31,951 nt of DNA from CAYYHA01 sp964471535. GTDB lineage: Bacteria > Myxococcota > Myxococcia > SLRQ01. Each line of letters opens with the position of its first letter. Position 1 is the first letter of the stretch. Shown here in pieces: positions 1 to 9,444 of the stretch. The DNA lies in contig CAYYHA010000027.1 in assembly GCA_964471535.1 (NCBI GenBank), forward strand, positions 1-31,951, read 5' to 3'. The notes under the pieces were generated by a model that saw nothing but the letters and a program-made list of their open reading frames with translations, had not been told where the DNA came from and ran no database searches. Both the position numbers and the translations under genes were made by a program.

Positions 1-1530
1 CTCGGGGGTCGGCCACCAGCCGCCCTCCTGGTGGCCGACCCCCGAGACGTGGTCACGCGCGTCGCGCGCCTCGTCGAGGGGCTCACCGAGGGGGGCGCGC
101 TCTCGGGCGCCGCCCTCCGCTCGGTGCTCGAGAAGGTCCTTGGCACCGATGTGCTCGATCCCGACCGCCTCGAGGAAGCGGGCTTCGACCTCGACGCCCC
201 GGCCTTCGCGTGGTGGGGCAAAGGGCGGTGGATGGCCGGGCTGAAGGTCCGGGACGAAGACGCGGCGCGGCGCACGCTCGAGCGCTTTGCCCGCACCGGC
301 CGCCTCGTCGCTGCGCTGCAGGCGAAGGCCCGCCCCCCTTCGCTGCTGCCCCGCCCGGGGCAAAGCCACAGCCCGGCGGAGGTCTGCCGCCGGGAGGACC
401 GGAACCTCGCCGGCGTGGCCCTCACCCTCCGCCGCTGCGGCGGGCGCCTCGGCGGGGTGGTCGCGTTTCACGATGGGTACGTCTACGTGGCCGGCGGCGA
501 GAAGCTGGCCGTGGACCGGCGCCTCGCCGCCGCCATGGGGGCGGTGACCACCTCGCTGGCCACCGGCGATGCCTTCACCGCGCTTCCGGTACCCGCCGCG
601 CCCCTCACCCTCTTCGCCCGTCTCCTTCCCGGCGTCTGGGACGGAACGCTGCACTTCGGGCTCATGCCCGATGCAGGAGGCCTCCGTGTGCGCGGCAGCC
701 TGACCCGGGAGAAGGTCCCCCTGGCCGAGGGCCCCGCCCCCTTTGCTGCCCTCGATGGCCTCGACGCCGCCCTGGTGGTCCGCGCGCGGCTGGAGCGCGA
801 TCTCCCGTTCTTGGTGGACTTCACGCCGGGCGAGGCGCTGCCCCACCTGTGCCCCGCGTGCGCCCCCAAGGCGGTGGAGGCCTTCGCGCGCCGCCTGGGC
901 CGCGCCCTCGATGGGCAGGTGGCGGTGCTGGTCCTCGGCTTCGACCTGCAGCAGGTCCAGCAGGAGCCCGTGCGCCCGCGAGACCTCTTCTTCTTCGCCC
1001 GCCACGTCTTCGTGGCCCGCACGCGCGAGGCGAAGGAGGCGGCGGCGCTCGCCCGGGACCTCGCCCAGCTCGTCCGCAGCGCCGGCTGGCCGGTCGAGGC
1101 CGTCCGAAGCCCCCGGCCTGGGGCACACTTTGCGGTGGTGCTCCCCCAGGAGGGCACGCGCCCCGCCCGGACGGTGGTCTTCGGTGCCGGGGGGGACCGC
1201 CTCTACTTCGGCAGCAGCCAGCGGGCCGCCGAGGCGGCGCTCGCAGTGAGCGAGCGGGCGGGGGGTCCCGCCTTCTCACTGCGCATCGAGCCGCGGATCT
1301 TCGCCCGAGACCTCATCGACGACGGCGGCTCCGCCTTCCCCGACCGTTTCGATCTAAGAGGGGCCTTCAGCGGCGTGGTCATCCGCCTCGGCGAGTCGCT
1401 GCGGCGAACGCCGCCCATCCTCGTTCGCGCGCAGCCGGTGGGCGATCACATCGAGGTACAGGCGCGCCTCTCCCTCCCCCCGCCCGAGGGAGAGAAGGTG
1501 CTCGGCGCCGGTGAGGTGCCCCCCGAGTGA
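1..1530 (+). CDS. Hypothetical protein, 3' part (possibly DUF3352-like)
   Basis: The frame is open from the first base of the window, so the gene starts upstream. The GTG at 31 is probably an internal valine, because the residues before it (PPAALLVADPRD) read as normal protein. About 509 residues are visible, with no obvious membrane segment. The run of alternating strand-like segments, the ALLVADPRD-type opening and one CPAC motif recall large secreted or periplasmic DUF3352-like proteins of myxobacteria, but I cannot name a function. A 161-nt gap separates it from pccB on the same strand. No frameshift is seen and codon use matches the neighbours. The reading frame is secure; the family assignment is a guess. 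Confidence 0.7.
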   Translation, partial: LGGRPPAALLVADPRDVVTRVARLVEGLTEGGALSGAALRSVLEKVLGTDVLDPDRLEEAGFDLDAPAFAWWGKGRWMAGLKVRDEDAARRTLERFARTGRLVAALQAKARPPSLLPRPGQSHSPAEVCRREDRNLAGVALTLRRCGGRLGGVVAFHDGYVYVAGGEKLAVDRRLAAAMGAVTTSLATGDAFTALPVPAAPLTLFARLLPGVWDGTLHFGLMPDAGGLRVRGSLTREKVPLAEGPAPFAALDGLDAALVVRARLERDLPFLVDFTPGEALPHLCPACAPKAVEAFARRLGRALDGQVAVLVLGFDLQQVQQEPVRPRDLFFFARHVFVARTREAKEAAALARDLAQLVRSAGWPVEAVRSPRPGAHFAVVLPQEGTRPARTVVFGAGGDRLYFGSSQRAAEAALAVSERAGGPAFSLRIEPRIFARDLIDDGGSAFPDRFDLRGAFSGVVIRLGESLRRTPPILVRAQPVGDHIEVQARLSLPPPEGEKVLGAGEVPPE

Positions 1531-1662
1531 GCGCGGCGTCGGGGGGCCAGCTGCCGCGCGCCCCTTCCCGCCGCCGCCCTGCGCCGGTAACAATCGCCGC
1601 CCTCCCACACGGGCCCCGACGGCCCAGCCCCGGCAGCCCTCGCCCCGGAGGCTTCGGCAAGG

Positions 1663-1691
1663 CCTGCCGGTGCGCAGGCAGGAGCGACACC
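1663..1691 (+). promoter_or_regulatory. Hairpin overlapping the pccB ribosome binding site
   Basis: CCTGCC (1663-1668) and GGCAGG (1677-1682) can pair with an 8-nt loop. The Shine-Dalgarno AGGAG (1680-1684) lies 7 nt before the ATG at 1692, so the 3' arm covers part of it. Short GC-rich hairpins are common by chance in this DNA, so a control role is only possible. The SD itself supports the start chosen for pccB. Confidence 0.35.
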
Positions 1692-3266
<1,575 letters not shown>

Positions 3267-3391
3267 GCGACCCCGGCACGGCTGCAGGTCGCCCGCAGTG
3301 CTGGAATCCGAAGACGCGCACTCTCGTGTGCTGTGACCGATGCTGTCGTGAATCACTCCGCGGCCCCGAACCTGTTGACCCCAAGCCATCG

Positions 3392-4066
3392 ATGAGCGAA
3401 CGCGCCACCCACCACGACGAAGCCCGGGTCCGCGACCAGCGCCTCTTCGAGCTGTGGTCCAAGGTCTACGAGGCGACGCCTCTGCTCGGGCCTCTGCTGC
3501 GGCAGCTGCAGCGGCAGGCGGTGGTGGAGCTGGATCCGGTCTGGGGAGAGCGCATCCTGGACCTCGGCGGGGGCACAGGCGTCGGCTCGGCGCGGCTCTC
3601 CACCCGGCTCGGGCGGCATGGAGAGGTGGTCACCCTCGATCTCTCGCTGCCGATGCTCAAGCGAAGTGGTGCGCGGCGCTTCGAGGCCCCCATCCACCGC
3701 GTCTGCGCAGATGCGCTCGCGCTGCCCTTTGCCGACGAGAGCTTCGACGGGATCCTCTGCACCAACTCCTTCCACCACTACCCCGATCCGAAGCGTGCGC
3801 TCGCGGAGATGCGGCGGGTGCTGCGCCCCGGCGGTCGCCTCGTCCTGGTGGATCCCAGCGCCGACTCGCTGCTCGTCCGGGCCTTCATCGAGATCGCCGA
3901 GCGGCGCCTCCTGAAGCTTCACCACGTGCACCTCCATGGCCTCGCCGAATGGCGGGCGATGCTCACCGATGCGGGGTTCGCGCGGGTCGAGGTCCGTCGG
4001 GCCGGCGCGTTCCTCCCCACCCACCGCGGCATGGCGCTCGTGCGCGCCGAGGTCCCAAGCCCATGA
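3392..4066 (+). CDS. Class I SAM-dependent methyltransferase (UbiE-like)
   Basis: A 224-residue cytoplasmic protein with a methyltransferase type 11 core: motif I ILDLGGGTGVGS (about residues 55-66), an acidic residue ending strand 2 (VTLDLS), the LALPFADESFD segment, and the FHHYPDPKRALAEMRRVLRPGG region typical of UbiE/COQ5-like enzymes. ATG 3392 opens where homology-like sequence begins; the longer open frame upstream is antiparallel noise. It lies 125 nt after pccB, and its stop overlaps the pccA start by ATGA, so it is co-translated with the carboxylase. The substrate is unknown. A methyltransferase inside a PCC operon has no obvious metabolic reason and may act on a quinone, lipid or small metabolite. 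Confidence 0.82.
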   Translation: MSERATHHDEARVRDQRLFELWSKVYEATPLLGPLLRQLQRQAVVELDPVWGERILDLGGGTGVGSARLSTRLGRHGEVVTLDLSLPMLKRSGARRFEAPIHRVCADALALPFADESFDGILCTNSFHHYPDPKRALAEMRRVLRPGGRLVLVDPSADSLLVRAFIEIAERRLLKLHHVHLHGLAEWRAMLTDAGFARVEVRRAGAFLPTHRGMALVRAEVPSP

Positions 4067-5589
4067 AGAGACCGTTCAAGAAGATTCTCGTCGCCAACCG
4101 AGGAGAGATCGCGGTGCGGGTGATGCGCACCTGCCGGGAGATGGGCATCCGCACCGTGGCGATCTACAGCGACCCCGACCGGGCGTCGCTCCACGTACGG
4201 TACGCCGGAGAGGCCTACCGGGTCGGCCCTGCGCCCTCCCGGGAGAGCTATCTTCGCATCGACAAGATCGTGGAGATCGCCCGGGCCAGCGGTGCCGAGG
4301 CCGTGCATCCCGGCTACGGCTTCCTCTCCGAGAACCCCGACTTCGCCCGCGCCCTCGAGGAGGCGGGGCTGGTGCTCATCGGTCCACCGGCCGAGTCCAT
4401 GGAGGCGATGGGCGAGAAGACCCGGGCGCGGCGCCAGATGATCGCCGCCGGTGTTCCCGTGGTGCCGGGCACCGAGGATCCCATCGAAGACGAGGCGCAG
4501 GCGCTCGAGTATGCGCGGTCCATCGGCTTTCCCGTCATGCTCAAGGCAGCGGCCGGCGGCGGCGGGAAGGGGATGCGCAAGGTCGATACCGAGGAGGCGT
4601 TCCCGAGCGCGTGGCGGGGCGCAAGGCGAGAGGCGGCCAGCTCCTTCTCCGACGATCGCGTGTACATCGAGAAGTTCCTGGACAAGCCCCGGCATGTGGA
4701 GATCCAGGTGCTCGCCGACGCCCACGGAACGGTGATCCATCTCGGCGAGCGGGAGTGCTCGGTACAGCGCCGCCACCAAAAGGTGATCGAGGAGACCCCG
4801 AGCCCCATCGTCGACGCCGAGATGCGGGCGCGCATGGGCGAGGTGGCCCGCCAGGCCGCGCGTGCCGTGGGGTACGTGGGCGCCGGTACGGTGGAGTTCC
4901 TGGTCGATGCCGACCGCAACTTCTACTTCCTGGAGATGAACACACGCCTGCAGGTGGAGCACCCCATCACCGAGATGGTGAACGACGGCGTGGATCTCGT
5001 CCGGCATCAGATCCTGATCGCGGGCGGCGAGAAGCTCTCCTTGCAGCAGGAGGAGATCGCGCCACGGGGCCACGCGATCGAGGCGCGGATCTATGCGGAG
5101 GATCCCGACCGCAACTTCATGCCCACGCCCGGGGCGATCACCTACATTCGGCAGCCGGGCGGACCGGGGATCCGGGTGGACAGCGGCGTGTACTCGGGCT
5201 GGACGGTGCCCATGTACTACGACCCCATGATCGCGAAGCTCTGTGCGCGGGGGCCCGATCGCGAGACGGCCATCGCGCGCCTCGACCGCGCGCTCTCCGA
5301 GTACCTCATCGCCGGGATCACCACCAACATCGGCTGGCTACGGCGGGTCCTCGCCCAGCCCCAGTTCGTGAGCGGCGACTACGATACGGGCTTCCTCGAC
5401 CAAGCACAGGAGGCCATCGCCGCCTCCATGAAGGGCGGGAAGGAGGAGGTGGCGCTCATCGCCGCGGCGATCGCCAGCTACGATCGACAGCGGCGGCTCG
5501 CGGCTCGCTCCACCTTTTCACCGTCGGAACACAGCGGATCGAAGTGGAAGCTGCTCGGACGGCTTCGGACGCTGGGGAGAGGCGTATGA
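4063..5589 (+). CDS. pccA: Biotin carboxylase subunit of propionyl-CoA carboxylase
   Basis: Carboxylates the biotin of the carrier protein using ATP and bicarbonate. At 508 residues it holds only the biotin carboxylase part: N-domain KILVANRGEIAVRV (7-20), ATP-grasp glycine loop AAGGGGKG (163-170), catalytic EMNTRLQVEHP (from E291, with R295), and the C-domain. The C-terminal tail contains a SKWKLLGR stretch like the one ending the BC part of PCC alpha chains. The start overlaps the methyltransferase stop (ATGA) and its stop overlaps the next start (ATGA), so the three genes are translationally coupled. Many PCC alpha subunits are single chains of about 660-700 residues including the carrier; here the carrier is separate. 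AccC of acetyl-CoA carboxylase is the alternative, but the context favours PCC. Confidence 0.93.
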   Translation: MKRPFKKILVANRGEIAVRVMRTCREMGIRTVAIYSDPDRASLHVRYAGEAYRVGPAPSRESYLRIDKIVEIARASGAEAVHPGYGFLSENPDFARALEEAGLVLIGPPAESMEAMGEKTRARRQMIAAGVPVVPGTEDPIEDEAQALEYARSIGFPVMLKAAAGGGGKGMRKVDTEEAFPSAWRGARREAASSFSDDRVYIEKFLDKPRHVEIQVLADAHGTVIHLGERECSVQRRHQKVIEETPSPIVDAEMRARMGEVARQAARAVGYVGAGTVEFLVDADRNFYFLEMNTRLQVEHPITEMVNDGVDLVRHQILIAGGEKLSLQQEEIAPRGHAIEARIYAEDPDRNFMPTPGAITYIRQPGGPGIRVDSGVYSGWTVPMYYDPMIAKLCARGPDRETAIARLDRALSEYLIAGITTNIGWLRRVLAQPQFVSGDYDTGFLDQAQEAIAASMKGGKEEVALIAAAIASYDRQRRLAARSTFSPSEHSGSKWKLLGRLRTLGRGV

Positions 5590-6083
5590 GATTCACGGCG
5601 ACGCACGGGGAGGCCACGCACGAAATCGACGTGACCTTCGACGGCGAGCGGTACACGGTCACCCTCGACGGGCAGAAGCACGAAGTGGACGCGCTGCTCC
5701 TCGAGGGCAACATCTGGTCCTTGCTCATCGACGGCAAGAGCTACGAGGTCGATGTGGAGGGTGAGGAGGAGGTGACCGTCCGAGTCCGCGGTCGGGTGCA
5801 CCGCTTCCGGATCCTCGACGAGCGCCGCATGCGCATGCGCATGGCCTCGGGGGCCTTCTCCGCCGAGGGGAAGCAGGTGGTGCGCGCGCCGATGCCCGGG
5901 AAGGTGGTGAAGATCCTCGTGCGCGAGGGGGACTCGGTCGAGGCGGAGCAGGGGGTCGTGGTGGTCGAGGCGATGAAGATGGAGAACGAGCTGCGCGCGC
6001 CCAAGGCGGGCACGGTGAAGTCGATCGCCGTCGAGGAAGGGGCGCTCGTCGAGGGCCAGGCGGCGCTGGTCGTGATCGAGTGA
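5586..6083 (+). CDS. Biotin carboxyl carrier protein with BT-like N-terminal region
   Basis: A 165-residue protein that carries biotin between the carboxylase and carboxyltransferase. The biotinyl domain occupies about residues 95-165, with the canonical EAMKMEN motif whose Lys (about 131) is biotinylated, preceded by APMPGKV. Residues 1-85 are beta-rich (VTFDGERYTVTLDG, LLIDGKSYEVDVEG) and resemble the BT linker domain of PCC alpha chains. With the preceding gene it therefore equals a PCC alpha subunit split in two. The start overlaps the stop of pccA (ATGA). It needs biotin, which the bioD at the far end of the window could help provide. Confidence 0.92.
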   Translation: MRFTATHGEATHEIDVTFDGERYTVTLDGQKHEVDALLLEGNIWSLLIDGKSYEVDVEGEEEVTVRVRGRVHRFRILDERRMRMRMASGAFSAEGKQVVRAPMPGKVVKILVREGDSVEAEQGVVVVEAMKMENELRAPKAGTVKSIAVEEGALVEGQAALVVIE

Positions 6084-6092
6084 GGCGCCGCG

Positions 6093-6121
6093 GGGGCGCG
6101 CGCGTCGCAGCGCCGCGCCCC
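6093..6121 (+). terminator. GC-rich hairpin after the PCC operon
   Basis: GGGGCGCG (6093-6100) and CGCGCCCC (6114-6121) form a perfect 8-bp stem with a 13-nt loop, 10 nt after the carrier stop codon. Only a short TTCC follows, so it is at best a weak intrinsic terminator. It would separate the PCC operon from the kinase gene 58 nt on. Confidence 0.4.
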
Positions 6122-6129
6122 TTCCGCGA

Positions 6130-6155
6130 CGCCAGGGTGCGGTCGCCAGGGTGCG
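6130..6155 (+). repeat. Two 12-bp direct repeats upstream of the kinase gene
   Basis: CGCCAGGGTGCG occurs at 6130-6141 and again at 6144-6155, a 14-bp spacing, 24 nt before the GTG start of the kinase. The position suits a promoter-proximal protein-binding site. No clear -35/-10 pair is visible. Confidence 0.5.
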
Positions 6156-6178
6156 AGCAGGCGCGGTAGGATCCCGCC

Positions 6179-8272
6179 GTGCACACCTGGGGCGAATACC
6201 GAGTCCTACGCCGCCTGGGTGCCGGAGGCATGGCGGAGGTCTTCCTCGCCGAGCGCATCGGCGCCGAAGGCATTCGCCGGCAGGTGGTGCTCAAGTGTCT
6301 CCTCGATTGGTGTGCCGAGGATCCGAAGCTACGCGAGGCCTTTCAGCGGGAGGCGCGCATCTCGGTCCACCTCTCCCATGGAAACATCGCCCAGGTCTTC
6401 GATGTGGGAGAGCACGAGGGTCGGCTCTTCCTCGCGATGGAGTACGTCGCCGGCAAGGACCTGAAGGCGATCCTGCGGCGGCTTCGAAGCCTCGGCCGGC
6501 GCATGCCAGCGGCGGTGGCCGTGCGGATCCTCCAAGAGGTGGCTCGGGGGCTCGCCTACGCCCACGAGCTTGCCGGCGAGGATGGCCGCCCCCTGGGAAT
6601 CATCCACCGCGACGTCTCGCCCGACAACATCATGGTCGCCTGGGACGGGCAGGTGAAGATTCTCGACTTCGGCATTGCCACGACTGCGTTGCACCGGGGC
6701 GCGACGAACCCGGGCGACCTGAAGGGAAAGTACCGCTACCTGGCACCCGAGCAGCTCCGGCGCGCCCACGTCGATGCACGCACCGACATCTATGCGGCCG
6801 GGGTCGTGCTCTACGAAGCCCTCGCTGGGCGGCCGCCCTTCGAGGGGGAGATGCTGGAGGTCTTCGGGGCGATCGCCGAGTCGCGCTATCCGCCCCTGTC
6901 CGAGCTTTGCCCCGATCTCGATCCGGCCCTCGTCGCGACGGTCGAGCGGGCCATGGCGCGCGATCCCGAGGCGCGGCATCAGAGCGCCCGGGAGCTGGAG
7001 GCGGACCTAGGTGCCTACCTCGCGCGCAGCGGCAGCGAGACCCCACCGCTGGCCCGTTTCCTCCAGGCGCTCTTCGAAGAGGGGGACGGGCGTGTCCGCC
7101 CGGGGGAAGCGGTGCCGGATGCGGCAGGGCACCGGCCTGGGACCCGTGGGCTCGCGGTTGCTCTGGCGGGGGGCGCCGCGCTCCTAGGTCTCGCTGCCGG
7201 CGGCCTCCTCTTCGCCCTGGGCTCGCCATCGCCGCGTACGGTCGTGCACTCGGTTCCCCCCGGCGCCCTGCTCACCGTGGAAGGGCGGGCGTTGGGGCGC
7301 ACCCCGGTGGAGCTCACGACGCTCGAGGCCGGCCGCCCCTACGAGGCGGAGCTCAGCCTCGCCGGGCACCGGCCTCGCCGCTTCATCCTGGTGGGGGGGA
7401 CGCGCCACGAGGCGCGCCTCGTGCCGGAGACGCCCGTTCGGCCGCTCGCCACGCCGGAGGCCGAGCCGGAGGAGGCGCCCGAGGGGCCGATCTCCACGAA
7501 AATGCGGGCGATCGCCTTCGAGCCGACCGATGTGCCCGGGGTGCGCGCCGTCGACCTGCCCCTCGAACTCCTTCCCTGGCGCAACGTGGGGGTTCGCAAA
7601 CGCTGTGCCTCGCTGAACCCTCGCCGCGCGCACCGGATCACGGTGCGCGGCGGCTACCACCTCTACATGCACGTGACCCGGCCCAAGGCCACCGCGGCGA
7701 TCTACACGGCGACGGGGCCGCGCAAGCGGGACCTCGGCGTGGTGGCGCGGGAGCGTCCGGTGCGCCTGGAGGAAGGATTCACTGAGATCTGTCTCATGCT
7801 CGCCGAAGCCGCGCTCCCAGTGGACAACACGGGCACGCTGACCTTCTTCATCCGCGACGGATCGGGGCGTACGAAGCGAGTCAGGCTGGACGCACAGCTT
7901 GCCATCCATGCGCCGCCGGTGGTGGCGGTGACCGAGGTGCCGGGGCTGCGTCCGGACCACCGGTGGGCGCTACGCTTGGAGGCTAAGGGAGGACGCTGGG
8001 CCCCCGGTGGCCGCCAGGTGGTGCTCGTCCGCCAGAGGACCGGGCTCGACCTGTGGGAGGAGCGCCTCGGAGGGCCGGACAGCTACATCCAGGCCCTGCG
8101 GCCAGGCGAGGAGATCGTCGTCGAGTACACCGATGCCGTCGACGTCTTCCTCGTGGATGAGAATCCCGGGGACAACGAGGGACAGTGGCGCCTCGTCGCC
8201 CGGGATCTGGGGCCCAGCCCACGGCCCCTTCCCCGAAGGCGCTCCCTTCACCTAGAACTCGGCGGGCAGTGA
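6179..8272 (+). CDS. Membrane Ser/Thr protein kinase with PEGA domain
   Basis: A 697-residue Hanks-type kinase of the kind common in myxobacteria. The kinase domain (about 6-285) has the glycine loop GAGGMAEVF (14-22), invariant Lys in VVLK (39), HRDVSPDN (143-150, catalytic Asp 145), DFG (163-165) and APE (189-191). One membrane segment spans about 324-348. It is followed by a PEGA domain (about 354-416; VPPGALLTVEGRALGRTPVEL) and roughly 280 residues of unrecognised C-terminal region outside the membrane. The GTG start is set by the HTWGEYRVLRRLGAGG opening. The stop overlaps the next start (GTGA), coupling it to an aminotransferase of the purine-degradation cluster, so a role in sensing or controlling that pathway is plausible but inferred. 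Confidence 0.92.
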   Translation: MHTWGEYRVLRRLGAGGMAEVFLAERIGAEGIRRQVVLKCLLDWCAEDPKLREAFQREARISVHLSHGNIAQVFDVGEHEGRLFLAMEYVAGKDLKAILRRLRSLGRRMPAAVAVRILQEVARGLAYAHELAGEDGRPLGIIHRDVSPDNIMVAWDGQVKILDFGIATTALHRGATNPGDLKGKYRYLAPEQLRRAHVDARTDIYAAGVVLYEALAGRPPFEGEMLEVFGAIAESRYPPLSELCPDLDPALVATVERAMARDPEARHQSARELEADLGAYLARSGSETPPLARFLQALFEEGDGRVRPGEAVPDAAGHRPGTRGLAVALAGGAALLGLAAGGLLFALGSPSPRTVVHSVPPGALLTVEGRALGRTPVELTTLEAGRPYEAELSLAGHRPRRFILVGGTRHEARLVPETPVRPLATPEAEPEEAPEGPISTKMRAIAFEPTDVPGVRAVDLPLELLPWRNVGVRKRCASLNPRRAHRITVRGGYHLYMHVTRPKATAAIYTATGPRKRDLGVVARERPVRLEEGFTEICLMLAEAALPVDNTGTLTFFIRDGSGRTKRVRLDAQLAIHAPPVVAVTEVPGLRPDHRWALRLEAKGGRWAPGGRQVVLVRQRTGLDLWEERLGGPDSYIQALRPGEEIVVEYTDAVDVFLVDENPGDNEGQWRLVARDLGPSPRPLPRRRSLHLELGGQ

Positions 8273-9444
8273 AGGCACTTCCCCCGCCCCTCTCTCCGCC
8301 GGTCCGTCTGCTCCTCGGCCCGGGACCGAGCCCGGTCCCAAAGCGGGTCCTGGATGCGCTGGCGACGCCGACGATCGGGCACCTCGATCCCGCTTACCTC
8401 GAGGTGATGGATGCGGTGCAGGCGATGCTCCGGACGGTGCTTCGCACCGAGAGCCCCATGACCTTCGCGGTGAGCGGCACCGGGATGGCGGGGATGGAGT
8501 GCTGCATCGTCAACCTGGTGGAGCCGGGTGACGAGGTCCTCGTTTGCGTCAACGGCGTCTTCGGGGAGCGCATGGCCGAGATCGCCCGCCGGGCCGGGGC
8601 GGTGGTGCGGACCCTCGAGCGACCCTGGGGAGAGGTCTTCACCGCTCAGGAGATCGCCGATGCGCTCGCTGCGGCGCCGGCGAAGCTGGTGGGCATCGTG
8701 ATGGCCGAGACCTCCACGGGAGCCCACCAGCCGATCCCCGAGGTGGCGCGGGCGGTCCGCGACGCCGGCGCCCTCCTCCTGGTGGACGCGGTGACCGCCC
8801 TCGGTGGCATGCCCGTTGAGGTGGACGCCTGGGGGATCGACGCCTGCTACGCGGGCACGCAGAAGTGTCTTTCCTGCCCGCCGGGGCTGGCGCCGGTGAC
8901 CTTCGGGCCCCGCGCAGTCGAGGCCATCGAACGGCGGAGGCAGCCGGTACGAAGCTGGTACCTCGACGTCTCGCTGCTGGGGCGCTACTGGGGCGGGCAG
9001 CGCCGGGCCTACCACCACACGGCACCGGTGAACATGACCTTCGCCCTCTACGAGGCCCTCCGCATCGTCCTCGAGGAGGGCCTCGAGGCGCGCTACGCTC
9101 GCCACCGCCGCCACCACGAGGCCCTCGCCCGCGGGCTCGAGGCGATGGGGCTGTCCTTCGTGGTGTCGCCGGAGCACCGGCTGCCCATGCTGAATGCGGT
9201 CCGGATCCCCGAGGGTGTCGACGACGCCGCCGTGCGGCGGGCCCTGCTCGACGAGGGCATCGAGATCGGCAGCGGCCTCGGCCCCTTCGCCGGTTCCGTT
9301 TGGCGCATCGGGCTGATGGGCCACGGTGCTCGGCGAGAGAACGTGATACGTCTCTTGCGCGCGCTTCGGCCGCACCTCCCCGGCGCGGGAGACGGGGAAG
9401 CGGCCGCGCAGGGCTACTACGACAGCCACGAGGAGGAGAGATGA
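8269..9444 (+). CDS. PLP-dependent aminotransferase, alanine/ureidoglycine-glyoxylate type (PucG-like)
   Basis: A 391-residue class V aminotransferase. The PLP lysine is K199 in AGTQKCLSCPPGLAP, the signature of the alanine-, serine- and (S)-ureidoglycine-glyoxylate aminotransferases. LLLGPGPSPVP near the start, LVDAVTALGG (cofactor Asp) and YHHTAPV, RLP and WRIGLMG segments also fit. The likely reaction is transfer of an amino group to glyoxylate, giving glycine. Because allantoin-degrading genes lie in the same cluster, the B. subtilis PucG-type role (ureidoglycine-glyoxylate transamination) is attractive, but the donor cannot be read from sequence. GTG 8269 overlaps the kinase stop; the first residues match the family. 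The stop overlaps the next start (ATGA). Confidence 0.88.
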   Translation: MKALPPPLSPPVRLLLGPGPSPVPKRVLDALATPTIGHLDPAYLEVMDAVQAMLRTVLRTESPMTFAVSGTGMAGMECCIVNLVEPGDEVLVCVNGVFGERMAEIARRAGAVVRTLERPWGEVFTAQEIADALAAAPAKLVGIVMAETSTGAHQPIPEVARAVRDAGALLLVDAVTALGGMPVEVDAWGIDACYAGTQKCLSCPPGLAPVTFGPRAVEAIERRRQPVRSWYLDVSLLGRYWGGQRRAYHHTAPVNMTFALYEALRIVLEEGLEARYARHRRHHEALARGLEAMGLSFVVSPEHRLPMLNAVRIPEGVDDAAVRRALLDEGIEIGSGLGPFAGSVWRIGLMGHGARRENVIRLLRALRPHLPGAGDGEAAAQGYYDSHEEER

